Shown in pieces: positions 55,401-64,000 of a stretch of DNA of 64,000 nucleotides. A program made the position numbers and the translations under genes. This stretch comes from Kingdonia uniflora (Eukaryota; Streptophyta; Magnoliopsida; Ranunculales; Circaeasteraceae). Position 1 is the first letter of the stretch, and every line of letters begins with the position of its first letter. The notes under the pieces were generated by a model that had not been told where the DNA came from, searched no databases, and saw only the letters and a list, made by a program, of their open reading frames with translations. The DNA lies in contig JACGCM010000679.1 in assembly GCA_014058105.1 (NCBI GenBank), positions 434,001-498,000 on the forward strand, written 5' to 3'.

Positions 55401-56005
55401 ATGAAGCGGATTTTACACCTGTTGAGCTTTTGGCTCTTCATGATGAGCTAGAGAATTACATTACAGATTTGCGGTCAAACACTAACTTCTTTGATTTAAA
55501 AGGAATTAAGAACTTTCTCAGAAGATGGTTGCTACGAGAAAAGATAAAGTGTATCCGTTAGTATATCTACTAATAGAGCTCGCTTTGATTTTACCAGTTG
55601 CCACAGCTACCGCCGAAAGAGCATTTTCAGCCATGAATATTATAAAGAACCGTCTACGGAGCCGAATGGGAAATGAATGGTTGAATTCTTGTATGGTTAC
55701 CTATATTGAGAAAAATATTTTTAAGAAGATAACTGATGAGACGATCATGTAACGCTTTCAACAAATGAGGACCCGTCGAGAAAATTTGAAAATTATTTAG
55801 AGTTTTTTCTTCTTCTTGTGATACAATCTTTTTTATTCATGGAGTTATGGTTTTAGATGTTCTATAAAGCTCATTTTTTTTTATGTATTTCTATGATGTT
55901 ATTTGAATTTAATTGGTTAGTTGCTCTTGAAAAATCTGTTATACATTATTTATTTAGCATATACAATTTTGAACCCCCTGGATTGAAATCCTAACTCCAC
56001 CCCTG
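52488..56005 (+). mobile_element. TTF-type hAT transposon, probable full extent
   Basis: The unit encloses the broken transposase at 53.4-55.8 kb. The complement of the right end reads CAGGGGTGGAGTTAGG, and the left end reads CTAGGGGGAGCTAGG, matching the CAGGGGCGGA-type termini of this group. CTAGTGGA (52480-52487) and CTAGTGAT (56006-56013) may be a decayed 8-bp target duplication. Exact left border uncertain by a few bases. Confidence 0.55.
53385..55800 (+). pseudogene. hAT transposase with TTF zinc finger and DUF4371, broken
   Basis: Plus-strand pieces in the right order for ZMYM1/TTF-type hAT transposases. An N-terminal Pro/Lys region ends ALRRFNVK. A TTF finger reads WLEYSKTDDAAFCLHCYLFK (53730 on). 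DUF4371 includes GNFFELLKYTVDHN and LRGQGYDGASNMQGELKGLK (54470). The RNase H-like core continues through ECHR-like segments to 55561. The hAT dimerisation region reads LPVATATAERAFSAMNIIKN (55590 on). A TAG at 53706-53708 replaces the Trp expected before VDKF, and there are further stops near 54317, 54376 and 54587 and frameshifts near 54600-54850 and 55530. Not translatable. Confidence 0.88.
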
Positions 56006-56228
56006 CTAGTGATAAGGTCATTTATCTCAACTTTGTGAATTAATGTGGACAATCGCTGTCCATTTAGGAGTTAGTAGTATGTTATTTGCCATGTTTTAGA
56101 TCCTGTCGGCTATTCAAGCTTTGTCCTTCATATATAAAACTACTATTAGTTTGAGACGAGAAGGCTTATCTGTTTAAGAAGAGTGTCTTACCAAATATGA
56201 AAATTTCTATAGACTTCTTGGTAAAAAT

Positions 56229-56282
56229 AATTGAGCTCAAACAACAAACATTTTTAATTGAGCTCAAACAACAAACATTTTT
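56229..56282. repeat. 27-bp perfect tandem duplication
   Basis: AATTGAGCTCAAACAACAAA + CATTTTT occurs twice with no gap (56229-56255 and 56256-56282). Confidence 0.95.
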
Positions 56283-56350
56283 TTTTGAGTTGGAAGCTGC
56301 TTGTGGGAATTGATCCTAGGACCTCTTGGTTATCATTTTCAGCCACTACT

Positions 56351-56408
56351 TCTACCATGCAAGGGTAACCTGCAGTTATTCTACCATGCAAGGGTAACCT
56401 GCAGTTAT
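56351..56408. repeat. 29-bp perfect tandem duplication
   Basis: TCTACCATGCAAGGGTAACC + TGCAGTTAT occurs twice with no gap (56351-56379 and 56380-56408). Confidence 0.95.
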
Positions 56409-57438
56409 ATAAGACAGGTGAAATCCAATCCAACTCTAGGTATCTATATCTATATAAATTATAGTATATCTTGTTGAAGGAATATTAGGATTTTACCATT
56501 TTGCAAGAGTTGTCATAAAAAATCCCCGATAAACTGTTTCCTCGCAAAGTGGTGTTAGAACGCTCAAAATGCCAAGTAGAGAAACATTATTGAAGAGAGA
56601 ATTGCAGTTTTAATAATCCTCATTCATCTAGAGATCGTAGGAACTTCAACATGTTTACAAATATGAATGTTCCTAGTATATTCAATTCCCATTTATTTAT
56701 CTGGGGGGCAAATTTTTTAGGACTACATGGCGCTTTTGTTAGCCATTGAAGTTATATGAATTCAACAGCTAGCTAACAATTGCCGTAGACTCCATAAAGT
56801 ATTGTATCACGAAATTATGTGGCTGAGTCTATATCTATCATTAAGAGAAAACTTGATGTTTGATGCACTAATAAACGGCAATAAGCGAACCAACTCTGCC
56901 CGTAATAGGAAAGAGATAAAAAAATGGCGTTGAACTGAAACAGTAAGCTGAAGGTTTGATTGTATATTTACTAACTAACATATATTTCGACGTCGGCCAA
57001 TATATTGCCATATGTATACATACATACATACATATTGCAATATATCTTGATATTTATCGCCCATAATTGGTATAATGCATTAGCCGAAATCATATATATT
57101 GGTGAGATTAAAATATTCTAGACCTCATTTTGCATATGGCTAGAACCAGATCAGATAAGAGCATCTTAAAAAGAAAAACAACTATTGATGCAGTTACTAA
57201 AGCTTCACAACCCCATATAATCCAACCATTCCGAAGGTCGAATGGTTGGGCCAATCCTGTTCAACCAAAACATGAAATAAAATCAATTCAGAAAATACTA
57301 GATCACCTATTTATCAAAACCTTTTACTTAAGCAACGAGGAAACCTTTTGTTTTACGTAGTCATATGAAATGAGACTATGCGTTGGCAGAAATCTTTTAA
57401 TACTGAAGGATTTATTAAGTTCTCAAATGTACTATAGA

Positions 57439-57475
57439 CTAGTACTACCCGTGGCTCGCCACCATGAATACGTAG
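57439..57475 (-). mobile_element. Helitron 3' terminus, minus strand (1)
   Basis: Read on the minus strand, the hairpin GTGGCGAGCCAC (57462-57451) is followed by GGGTAGTA and the end CTAG (57442-57439), then host T. This is the Helitron 3' signature. The element body would extend to the right. Its 5' end was not found. Confidence 0.62.
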
Positions 57476-57679
57476 ACATGCCTTTAGCGCTACATTTGAT
57501 TCATCAAGTATTTTAGGCTGTATAATTGATGCATTGATGCATTGATGCATACACGGAGCATAACTTCATTTCTTTTTCCAAAACACTTATTTTTTATCTA
57601 GTAATTTTAGCTTTTCTACAATTAAAACATCACTCTAAACCAATAGTTTCATCCCCTGTCTTGTAGCCATCGAAAATAG

Positions 57680-57771
57680 AACTCATAGGAACAATACTAC
57701 CTCGGAAGGTTCAAGAATTTTAGAAATAAAACTCATAGGAACAATACTACCTCGGAAGGTTAACATGTAAA
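57680..57771. repeat. Short tandem duplication, 60-bp period
   Basis: AACTCATAGGAACAATACTA + CCTCGGAAGGTT is present at 57680-57711 and again at 57740-57771, identical over 32 bp. Confidence 0.92.
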
Positions 57772-58644
57772 ATTTTTAAAGGACACGACACAACACGACA
57801 TAAAGCTGATCAATACCGCAAAGTCAAATTACAAAATTGTAAATATCATTGAGAAGATCTCATAAAATTAACTTAGTAAATCAAATAGAAAAAAAAGAAC
57901 GCCTAATCAAATATTTAACTGTTAAAATCTATTAGATTAAAATATTCGTTATATCTCTATCGGATTTAGTTCATATCATCTCTAACAAATCTATAGATAG
58001 CCCCTAAGACTTATTGATAGGCAACATGAGCTAGTGGATCCTTGTTATTATCTTATCGTTCTCCTATATAAGGGCCTTGTCCTCATTAAAATTTTCTTAA
58101 TCCCTTCTTTGCATTATTTTGGAGTTAAGAACGTACATTGTATTGGCATATTGTCTTAGTAAACTTAAATGAAAGCAATTAATGCATAAGAATTTAGAAT
58201 TCGTAAACCAGCATAAGAAAAAATGAAGGTAAAAAGAAAAGAAAATAAAAAGAACGACATACGTAAGGACTGTGTATGATACATAGAAAGACGTCAGCAT
58301 GGAGGTACACATCTCTTGTAGGCATTACTTTAACTAATTAATACCATAGGAAATGTAGATTCTTGATAGCCCATTGTGGTCAACATCATCCCATTATTTC
58401 CATGAATCCAATCTTCAAACCATGTTTAAATCTCCTAAATTTTACCGAAATCGGGAGCACAAAAAGTCTTAAAACTGTCAGCAAATAAAAACCATCAGTT
58501 AAGCATAATAGGCTGGATATAATTTGCTTTAAAAGATTATAATCAAAACCTCTAAATCAGCCACAAAATAAATAGAGCACATCATTTATCGCAGGACGAT
58601 CTTTATAATCGAGTGTGTTCAAAATGCCAACAACATATACTTAA

Positions 58645-58667
58645 GAGAGAGAGAGAGAGAGAGAGAG
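58645..58667. repeat. (GA)n microsatellite
   Basis: About eleven GA units. More GAGAGA tracts follow at 58870-58990. The region 57772-59225 otherwise shows no gene. Confidence 0.9.
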
Positions 58668-59225
58668 GTTTCACCATTGATTCGAAAGGACAAAGGTTTC
58701 GCCATTTGAATAAAGCTTCAATAATCCTATAATGATTTGTTAATCAAGAAAAAGAAGAAATAAAAAGTAGAACCCATTAACTTAACCTTGAGGAAATTGA
58801 AATGATTAAAAACTTGGAAATTGGAGCCACAAATGGTACAAAGGTCACCAGATCTTCAAATTGAATGTGGGCGGAGAGAGAGAGAAGTTTTGAGAGGGAG
58901 AGAGTCATAGGGTTACAGTTTTATGGAGTGGGATTTCTTGGGAGAGAGACGTGGGTCTTGTGAGGGCGATGGACATGGGAGAGAGGGATGGGAGGGGAAA
59001 ATAAATAATCGGGAGAGAGTAAAAGGATCTAGAACCTCTTTTTGTTAAGACAAAAATACCCCCCACTTTGTTTAGCCCTACCAAAATTTAAACAGATCTC
59101 GACCGTCTATCTCGATATTTTAACTAAATCTCTACAAAAATTTATTAAATCCCAACTCCTCTTTGTCTTGGGGACAATGGCAAACTTGTCTATATGAAAA
59201 ACACCGTTCTCTAATGTATAATAGA

Positions 59226-59260
59226 CTAGGTTATGAGCCCGTGCTATGCACATATGCTTA
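59226..59260 (-). mobile_element. Helitron 3' terminus, minus strand (2)
   Basis: On the minus strand, the hairpin GTGCATAGCAC (59251-59241) is followed by GGGCTCATAAC, CTAG (59229-59226), then host T. Different subfamily from the other two but the same architecture. Confidence 0.58.
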
Positions 59261-61700
59261 AGTTCGTAAAGATAGCAAGTGCATATTTAAGAAAGATTAT
59301 AACTTCTTGTATGATCTTAATAAAACTTAGGAATATTCAAGGCTTTGGTAATGATTTTGATAAAAATTTATCAGTGAGAAGACTTTTATTTGTACGTGTC
59401 CCTAACCATACTTTGGAGAACCAATTGATAAGAAACTAAGCAATTAGTAAGGGTATCTCCAATAAAGTCTGAGTTTGAAAGCTTAGAATAAAACGGGGGA
59501 ATCTGACACTTATGGCGTAACCTAATATAAGCATGAACTTATCTTTTGAAAAATATATGAGCCTCGAGGTTTTTATGATGAATTTTGGTATAGATAGAGC
59601 AAACAAAGATTTATCACTTAATAAGCTAAATATGAACATTTTTTTGAAGAGGCTTGTAAGTCATTTAATAAGCTAAATAGTATATATACTATGCAACTTT
59701 ATGTATATGAAAAAAGTATTGCGATAACTTTTTGTATCACTATGTACTTATGGTTTCGGTAAATATATTCTAAAGGCTAAAACTGAGCAGATATACATGG
59801 ACATAGCCTTGATATTACTTCCAATAAACTTAGCTTTTTTGCAACCACAATTTTAAGCAAGCTATATTAGGTAACTAAAACAATTCATGTACTCTAGAGT
59901 TTAGACTAAATCTACAAAGTATTATGCTGTCAAAAAGAGGAAATCGTTGTTAATTATTTTTCTTAAAATAATAAAGAAAGGCATGCAAGATAAGGAAAAC
60001 TTCAGAGTACAACTTCCCTTTGTTAGAGTACAACTTTCCTTTGCTACAGTAAGATACATACACTTGAAGTATCAAATGGTGACATAGAAAATGGAATCAT
60101 CTCCAATCAAAACCCAAATACTAAGTAAACAAAATAATATTAACCAACATATAACACCCTCCCACATTAAATTCTCGAGACCGGTAAAAAATTATGCAGC
60201 CTATGAAGCAAGAACTACAACACAAACAGTAGTACATCAGAAAAGTGAACATTTCTCCATCTCTCACCCGTATCCAAAAGTGGAGCAACTTTATCTAAAA
60301 TTCACCTGAGCCCTTTTGCTTACTGATTTGCATAGTTTTGTTCTCCTCAAACATGATGTTTTAGTTGGCTCCACACCAAATTCTACAGCTTCTTCCGTCG
60401 TAGCATGTTATTTCCATCAAATTCATACCTATTCTATCTTTTGGTATATGCAAGTTCTTTCTTGCCAACTCACCATGTCTTTTGCTTCGGCCTTCAGTGC
60501 AGATCATCCATTGATTTTATTTTCCAATTCTCTTAGATGATTAAGACGTTGATTTAGTCTTATTGACTTTCTTCTTCATCGGTCTGTCCTATAGTAAGGG
60601 TCTGATCGATAAAGCCATAGTAAGGCTCTAAGTAAAGCGAAAATCATTCTCAGAGTAGCTACCCTTGATGAAACACCATCTCCCTTTCATTTTCTCGGAG
60701 CATTAAAAAACATTTTTGGTTAATATTCTTTATTCACTGTGCACATGTATTCTGTAAGTAATTTGGTATTCCATCCTTTCATTATCAGCCCACCGTTAGC
60801 AAAACTGAAGGCAAGAAACACAATTCCATGTAGTTCCCTAACTCCAGCAAAAAACCTAACAAAATGGGAATGCAACTTAAACATTAGTTCAACTAAAGTA
60901 CTACATCTTGAAATTCCTATGTGTAGCACTAAAAATGACTTTAGGAAGAAAAAAAGAAAGACATCTCGTAGTATGTCAATCAAAATTAGTGTACCAATAA
61001 ATCAAAAATGACAAATAAAGTTAGCTAACCATAACACCAGATGTATAAAATACTCAAGCTAGTGTTATGAGTGATTCACCTTCCCTATTGGATCATGTTA
61101 AGTTTTTTGCATTTTATAGGAAACATCATCCTCAAGGTGATTAAATTCAAGACAACCACATAAAGTAGAAAAGCTTACCTAAGCCAAACAAATTCTAAGA
61201 TTATATAATGGGGAATAATTATTTTAGGAACGGTAATAAGAGAAATGTACAACTTGTCGGATTAACCTTTGCTCTACTAAACTCTACCATCTAAGGTCAA
61301 TGAACCGAGAATCACTTACAACAATGTATAAATATTCCTTCGTATCCAAACAAAATCAAAGAACAATTAAAGGGAAATATATTATTTTAGACGCGATATC
61401 CATTTCTAAGTACATTCCTAAAGAAACGTACTGGGTAAAATAAGTTATCAGCGGTTTTTGTGTGTTTAGAATTCAAAATTAGTGGAGACACCCACAAACT
61501 AATTTCAAATTTTGTATTGGGAAAAAGATGATTAAGCGCATTCCTAAATTTGACTTTTGACATTATCTGAAAAGGGTTTTGAGATCAGATCTTAAAAAGT
61601 AAGACATGCAATATATCTATAGCATGAGCAATAATAAGGAAGTTATTGAGAAGGATGGGTAAACAACATTACCATGATCAAGTCCTTAGAATTCAAAGAT
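59261..61700. other. No gene recognised
   Basis: AT-rich sequence with frames up to 90 codons on both strands at 60.1-61.0 kb, none with a domain I can name. It may be the body of one of the minus-strand Helitrons. Confidence 0.35.
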
Positions 61701-61749
61701 AAGTGATGCCAATGATCTTATGTAAAGCCGATATTGGAATCCTTAATAG

Positions 61750-62050
61750 CAATGAAATTTTTTGCATGTCCTATCTTGAAAAGGAGGCATAACATCGAGA
61801 ATAATGTATAGGATACCCCAACACTCAAAACATCTGCAACTTGGTTGTAAGCCATCACGATACCTCGGGAGCTATATAAAATAGACTCTCAATAGTCATA
61901 GAACAAAAAAATCCTATTAAAACAAGCTCGAGCATTTTGAAACTTATGGCAAATACGAAAATCAAGGGAGGTCCAATATGAAAGGCAATACTAATATCTT
62001 CTACTTCAATTCGCGAGGAAGGTGCCTTTATGGTCAAAAACATTAACTTT
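61750..62050 (-). pseudogene. Possible protein-kinase-like remnant
   Basis: On the minus strand FYIAPEVS (about 61880-61858) is followed, in shifting frames, by YNQVADVLSVGV and LYIILDVMPPFQD (about 61850-61770). This resembles the 'Y.APEV ... ADVWS.GV ... YILL.G.PPF' segment of calcium-dependent or SnRK-type kinases. Stops and shifts separate the pieces. If real, it may be a gene fragment carried by a Helitron. Very tentative. Confidence 0.25.
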
Positions 62051-63240
62051 TCTCTATGTTGCAGGAATGACCTGGGTATAAAGAAATATTTTTACAGCGA
62101 ATTAAATCAGAAAATCCTAATATAAAGTATTGTTTAGATAATGCAAAAAAAGAAAAAGAAAGTAAACTAAAGTCAAAGATGTTTACCGCCATGTGAAGAT
62201 CAACGCATATTCCTTATACTTTAAAGATTACCTCCGAAAAGGATAATGGTATAAGTCATGCAATTAAAATTTGAATTTAAGTGAGATATCATTCAAATCG
62301 CTCTCACCTGAATCCGACCATGTCATCTTCAGCTGAATAATTTATGGAAAGATTAACATCATTGGCGTCCTATGATTATATTATACAACACATCATGTTT
62401 AAAGCAAAGCTTGCGACCCTAGCTTCCGATTCCAGTCCTTCGAGTCATCATGATTAATTTCACTTTCAAATCTCTGTAATTCTCAGAGTCCCAAAATTTC
62501 AATATTCAAAAAAAATAAATTCTCACATCCTATTACCCAAAATCCCCTTATTTTTCCAAATTCAGATAATCCAAAATACAATTTTAACCCTAAAAATGAA
62601 AAAACATAAACACCCATCAACTCAACATGACAAATAATCAGAAGTAAATAGAAAAAACTAAGAACTTGTTAAAAAAGAAAACAATAGCTTCAATCTATGT
62701 ACTTGAAATTTAGTAAAGAAAGGACATAGAAATATTTACTTTATACCTAATTTTTTTTACAGCACCTCATTCAGAGTTGTATCAATGTAGTTGCAATCCT
62801 CAACCTATGACCGATTTGATGTAGGACACTTCTGGAGGCCAACCTCATTATTTTATTCAACTTAACGAACATGTTTTCCATGATTGGAGAACCTAATAGG
62901 GATTTGCAATGTGCATCCAGTCCATGAAATAACATTACATTAAGAGAGAAAAATAAAGAAAAGTACCTGGTTTTTGGCAGATTGAAGAAGATAGAGAGGG
63001 TTATATAGAGGGTTATCTTCTCTCAATGTAGGTTTGATGAAATAATAAATAGTAGATTAGAGGGAGTAAATTATTTTCTTAATTGCAGATCAGTTACAGT
63101 AGAAGAGAATCCTTGGAAGAAACGATTTAGGTTTGAGGGGAAGAGAAAGAGTCTTTTAAGTTATAGTAACATAATTACCCCTTAGGTCTTTAAGAACGAC
63201 TATAACTCCTCTTTGCATTATTACAGAACACACTAATTGT
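62051..63240. other. No gene recognised
   Basis: AT-rich intergenic DNA with no coding or structured repeat signal. Confidence 0.5.
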
Positions 63241-63244
63241 AAAA

Positions 63245-63406
63245 GCCACATAAGACAATCGCCGCCATGTAGGGCAAAACACGTTGCCATGCGGGACAAT
63301 CACCGCCACATAGGATAAAACTAATATATATATTAACGCCATGTAGGGCAAAACACGTTGCCATGTAGGGCAATCGCCGCCATGTAGGGCAAAACACGTT
63401 GCCATA
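63245..63406. repeat. Minisatellite, about 38-bp units (CGCCATGTAGGGCAAAACAC)
   Basis: Units of CGCCATGTAGGGCAAAACAC + GTTGCCATG followed by GGGACAATC-like sequence occur about four times, with a 25-bp AT insertion near 63320. The array ends exactly where the Helitron-like CTAG terminus begins. Confidence 0.8.
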
Positions 63407-63445
63407 CTAGTATTACCCGTGGTTCGCCACGACGATTATGTTGAC
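63407..63445 (-). mobile_element. Helitron 3' terminus, minus strand (3)
   Basis: On the minus strand the hairpin CGTGGCGAACCACG (63431-63418) is followed by GGTAATA and CTAG (63410-63407), then host T. The next 30 bp (AGCGCTACAT) match terminus 1, so both belong to one family. Confidence 0.62.
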
Positions 63446-64000
63446 GTGTCTTCAGCGCTACATAATTATCCATTAACACGCTTTCGGCACTAAAAACCCC
63501 ATACATACATAATAATTTGAAAAAGTGTCTAGATAATCATACAGGAAATAATTAAAAAAAGTAATGTATGATTTACCTGATATCCAATAGCTTGTATGGA
63601 GATACATGGTCTTCGAGATATAATAGATTCTGGAGAGAGTTTAGTCTGGAAAGTCACTTAAGGAAAAACTAAAGAAACATAATATATAATGTTATAAATA
63701 TATAAAGAGCTGAAAAATAATTATTAGTGATATTTAGACACAAACCTTAAATTTGATGGAGGATTCTATGCAACCATGAAAGTAATTGGAAGAAAGTCTT
63801 AAGAGTAAATCGTGCGTAGATTTAAATTAAACGTTGTAAAAATTACTGTAAAAGGAAATCATATACAAAGAGAAATAATAATGACTTATCAATGAGTCTT
63901 GGTCTAAACACTTAAATCAAAAGAAGCATTTTGTTTTAATACAATTGGGAATTAAAAAAAATAAAATATAAATCTAAGTCTATTCCATTATTCGATTAGT
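63446..64000. other. No gene recognised; probably Helitron interior
   Basis: AT-rich, no open frame of note up to the window end. Confidence 0.4.

Larger units (their letters stand above)
56006..57438. other. Intergenic; contains two short perfect tandem duplications
   Basis: No gene. A 77-codon frame at 57130-57360 has no recognisable domain. TACA repeats lie at 57014-57033. Confidence 0.45.

Noticed and set aside
63190..63405. 71-codon Cys/His/Trp-containing protein on the minus strand
   Set aside because: Repetitive peptide produced by the minisatellite.

Overview
The window looks like nuclear DNA of a eudicot flowering plant. It is AT-rich, its one clear gene is split by GT-AG introns, and most of the rest is decayed plant transposable elements. 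The gene is a phage-type (T3/T7-like) RNA polymerase of the RpoT family. Its internal residues look closest to the eudicot RpoTmp branch (dual mitochondrion/plastid type), judged from memory of the family and not from a search.

Layout. 1-7.5 kb holds decayed LTR-retrotransposon material: a gag/Transposase_28-like stretch on the minus strand at about 2.8-3.7 kb, LTR-like blocks near 2.5-2.8 and 6.9-7.4 kb, and a 25-bp tandem repeat. 8-15 kb holds a broken minus-strand, multi-exon Ulp1 (C48) cysteine-protease gene of the kind carried by plant Mutator-like elements. Its introns are filled with a degenerate motif close to ACAAATGACAAAG. 15-19 kb is non-coding: a possible retroposed 3' end, a tRNA-derived SINE, a G24 run, a 234-bp tandem duplication, and five copies of a palindromic CTAGG-type repeat upstream of the polymerase gene.

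19.2-49.4 kb is the RpoT gene on the plus strand: 19 exons, about 3.3 kb of coding sequence spread over 30.2 kb, 1,105 codons from the first in-frame ATG. The reading frame joins across all 18 introns without a stop, and the catalytic residues are all present. The gene therefore looks functional despite the insertions in its introns: a short hAT-like element with target-site duplication (intron 6), three LINE remnants (introns 9 and 10, one with a 13-bp duplication), a CAGGGGCGGAACCA-ended element (intron 11), a TRIM-like pair (intron 13), and in the 10.6-kb intron 14 a chromovirus with 187-bp LTRs nested inside an element with about 90-bp inverted repeats, plus a hAT (DUF659) remnant and a 1.1-kb MULE-like element.

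49.4-64 kb is intergenic: two more GGGTTGGG-rich hAT-like elements, a broken TTF-type hAT transposase (53.4-55.8 kb), several perfect short tandem duplications, three minus-strand Helitron 3' termini (CTAG plus hairpin), a very weak kinase-like remnant and a small minisatellite. No tRNA, rRNA or CRISPR array was seen.

I found no clearly new biological system. The most unusual signals are the repeat-filled, module-duplicated Ulp1 gene, the internal repeat in the polymerase N-terminal region, and the upstream palindromic repeat array.
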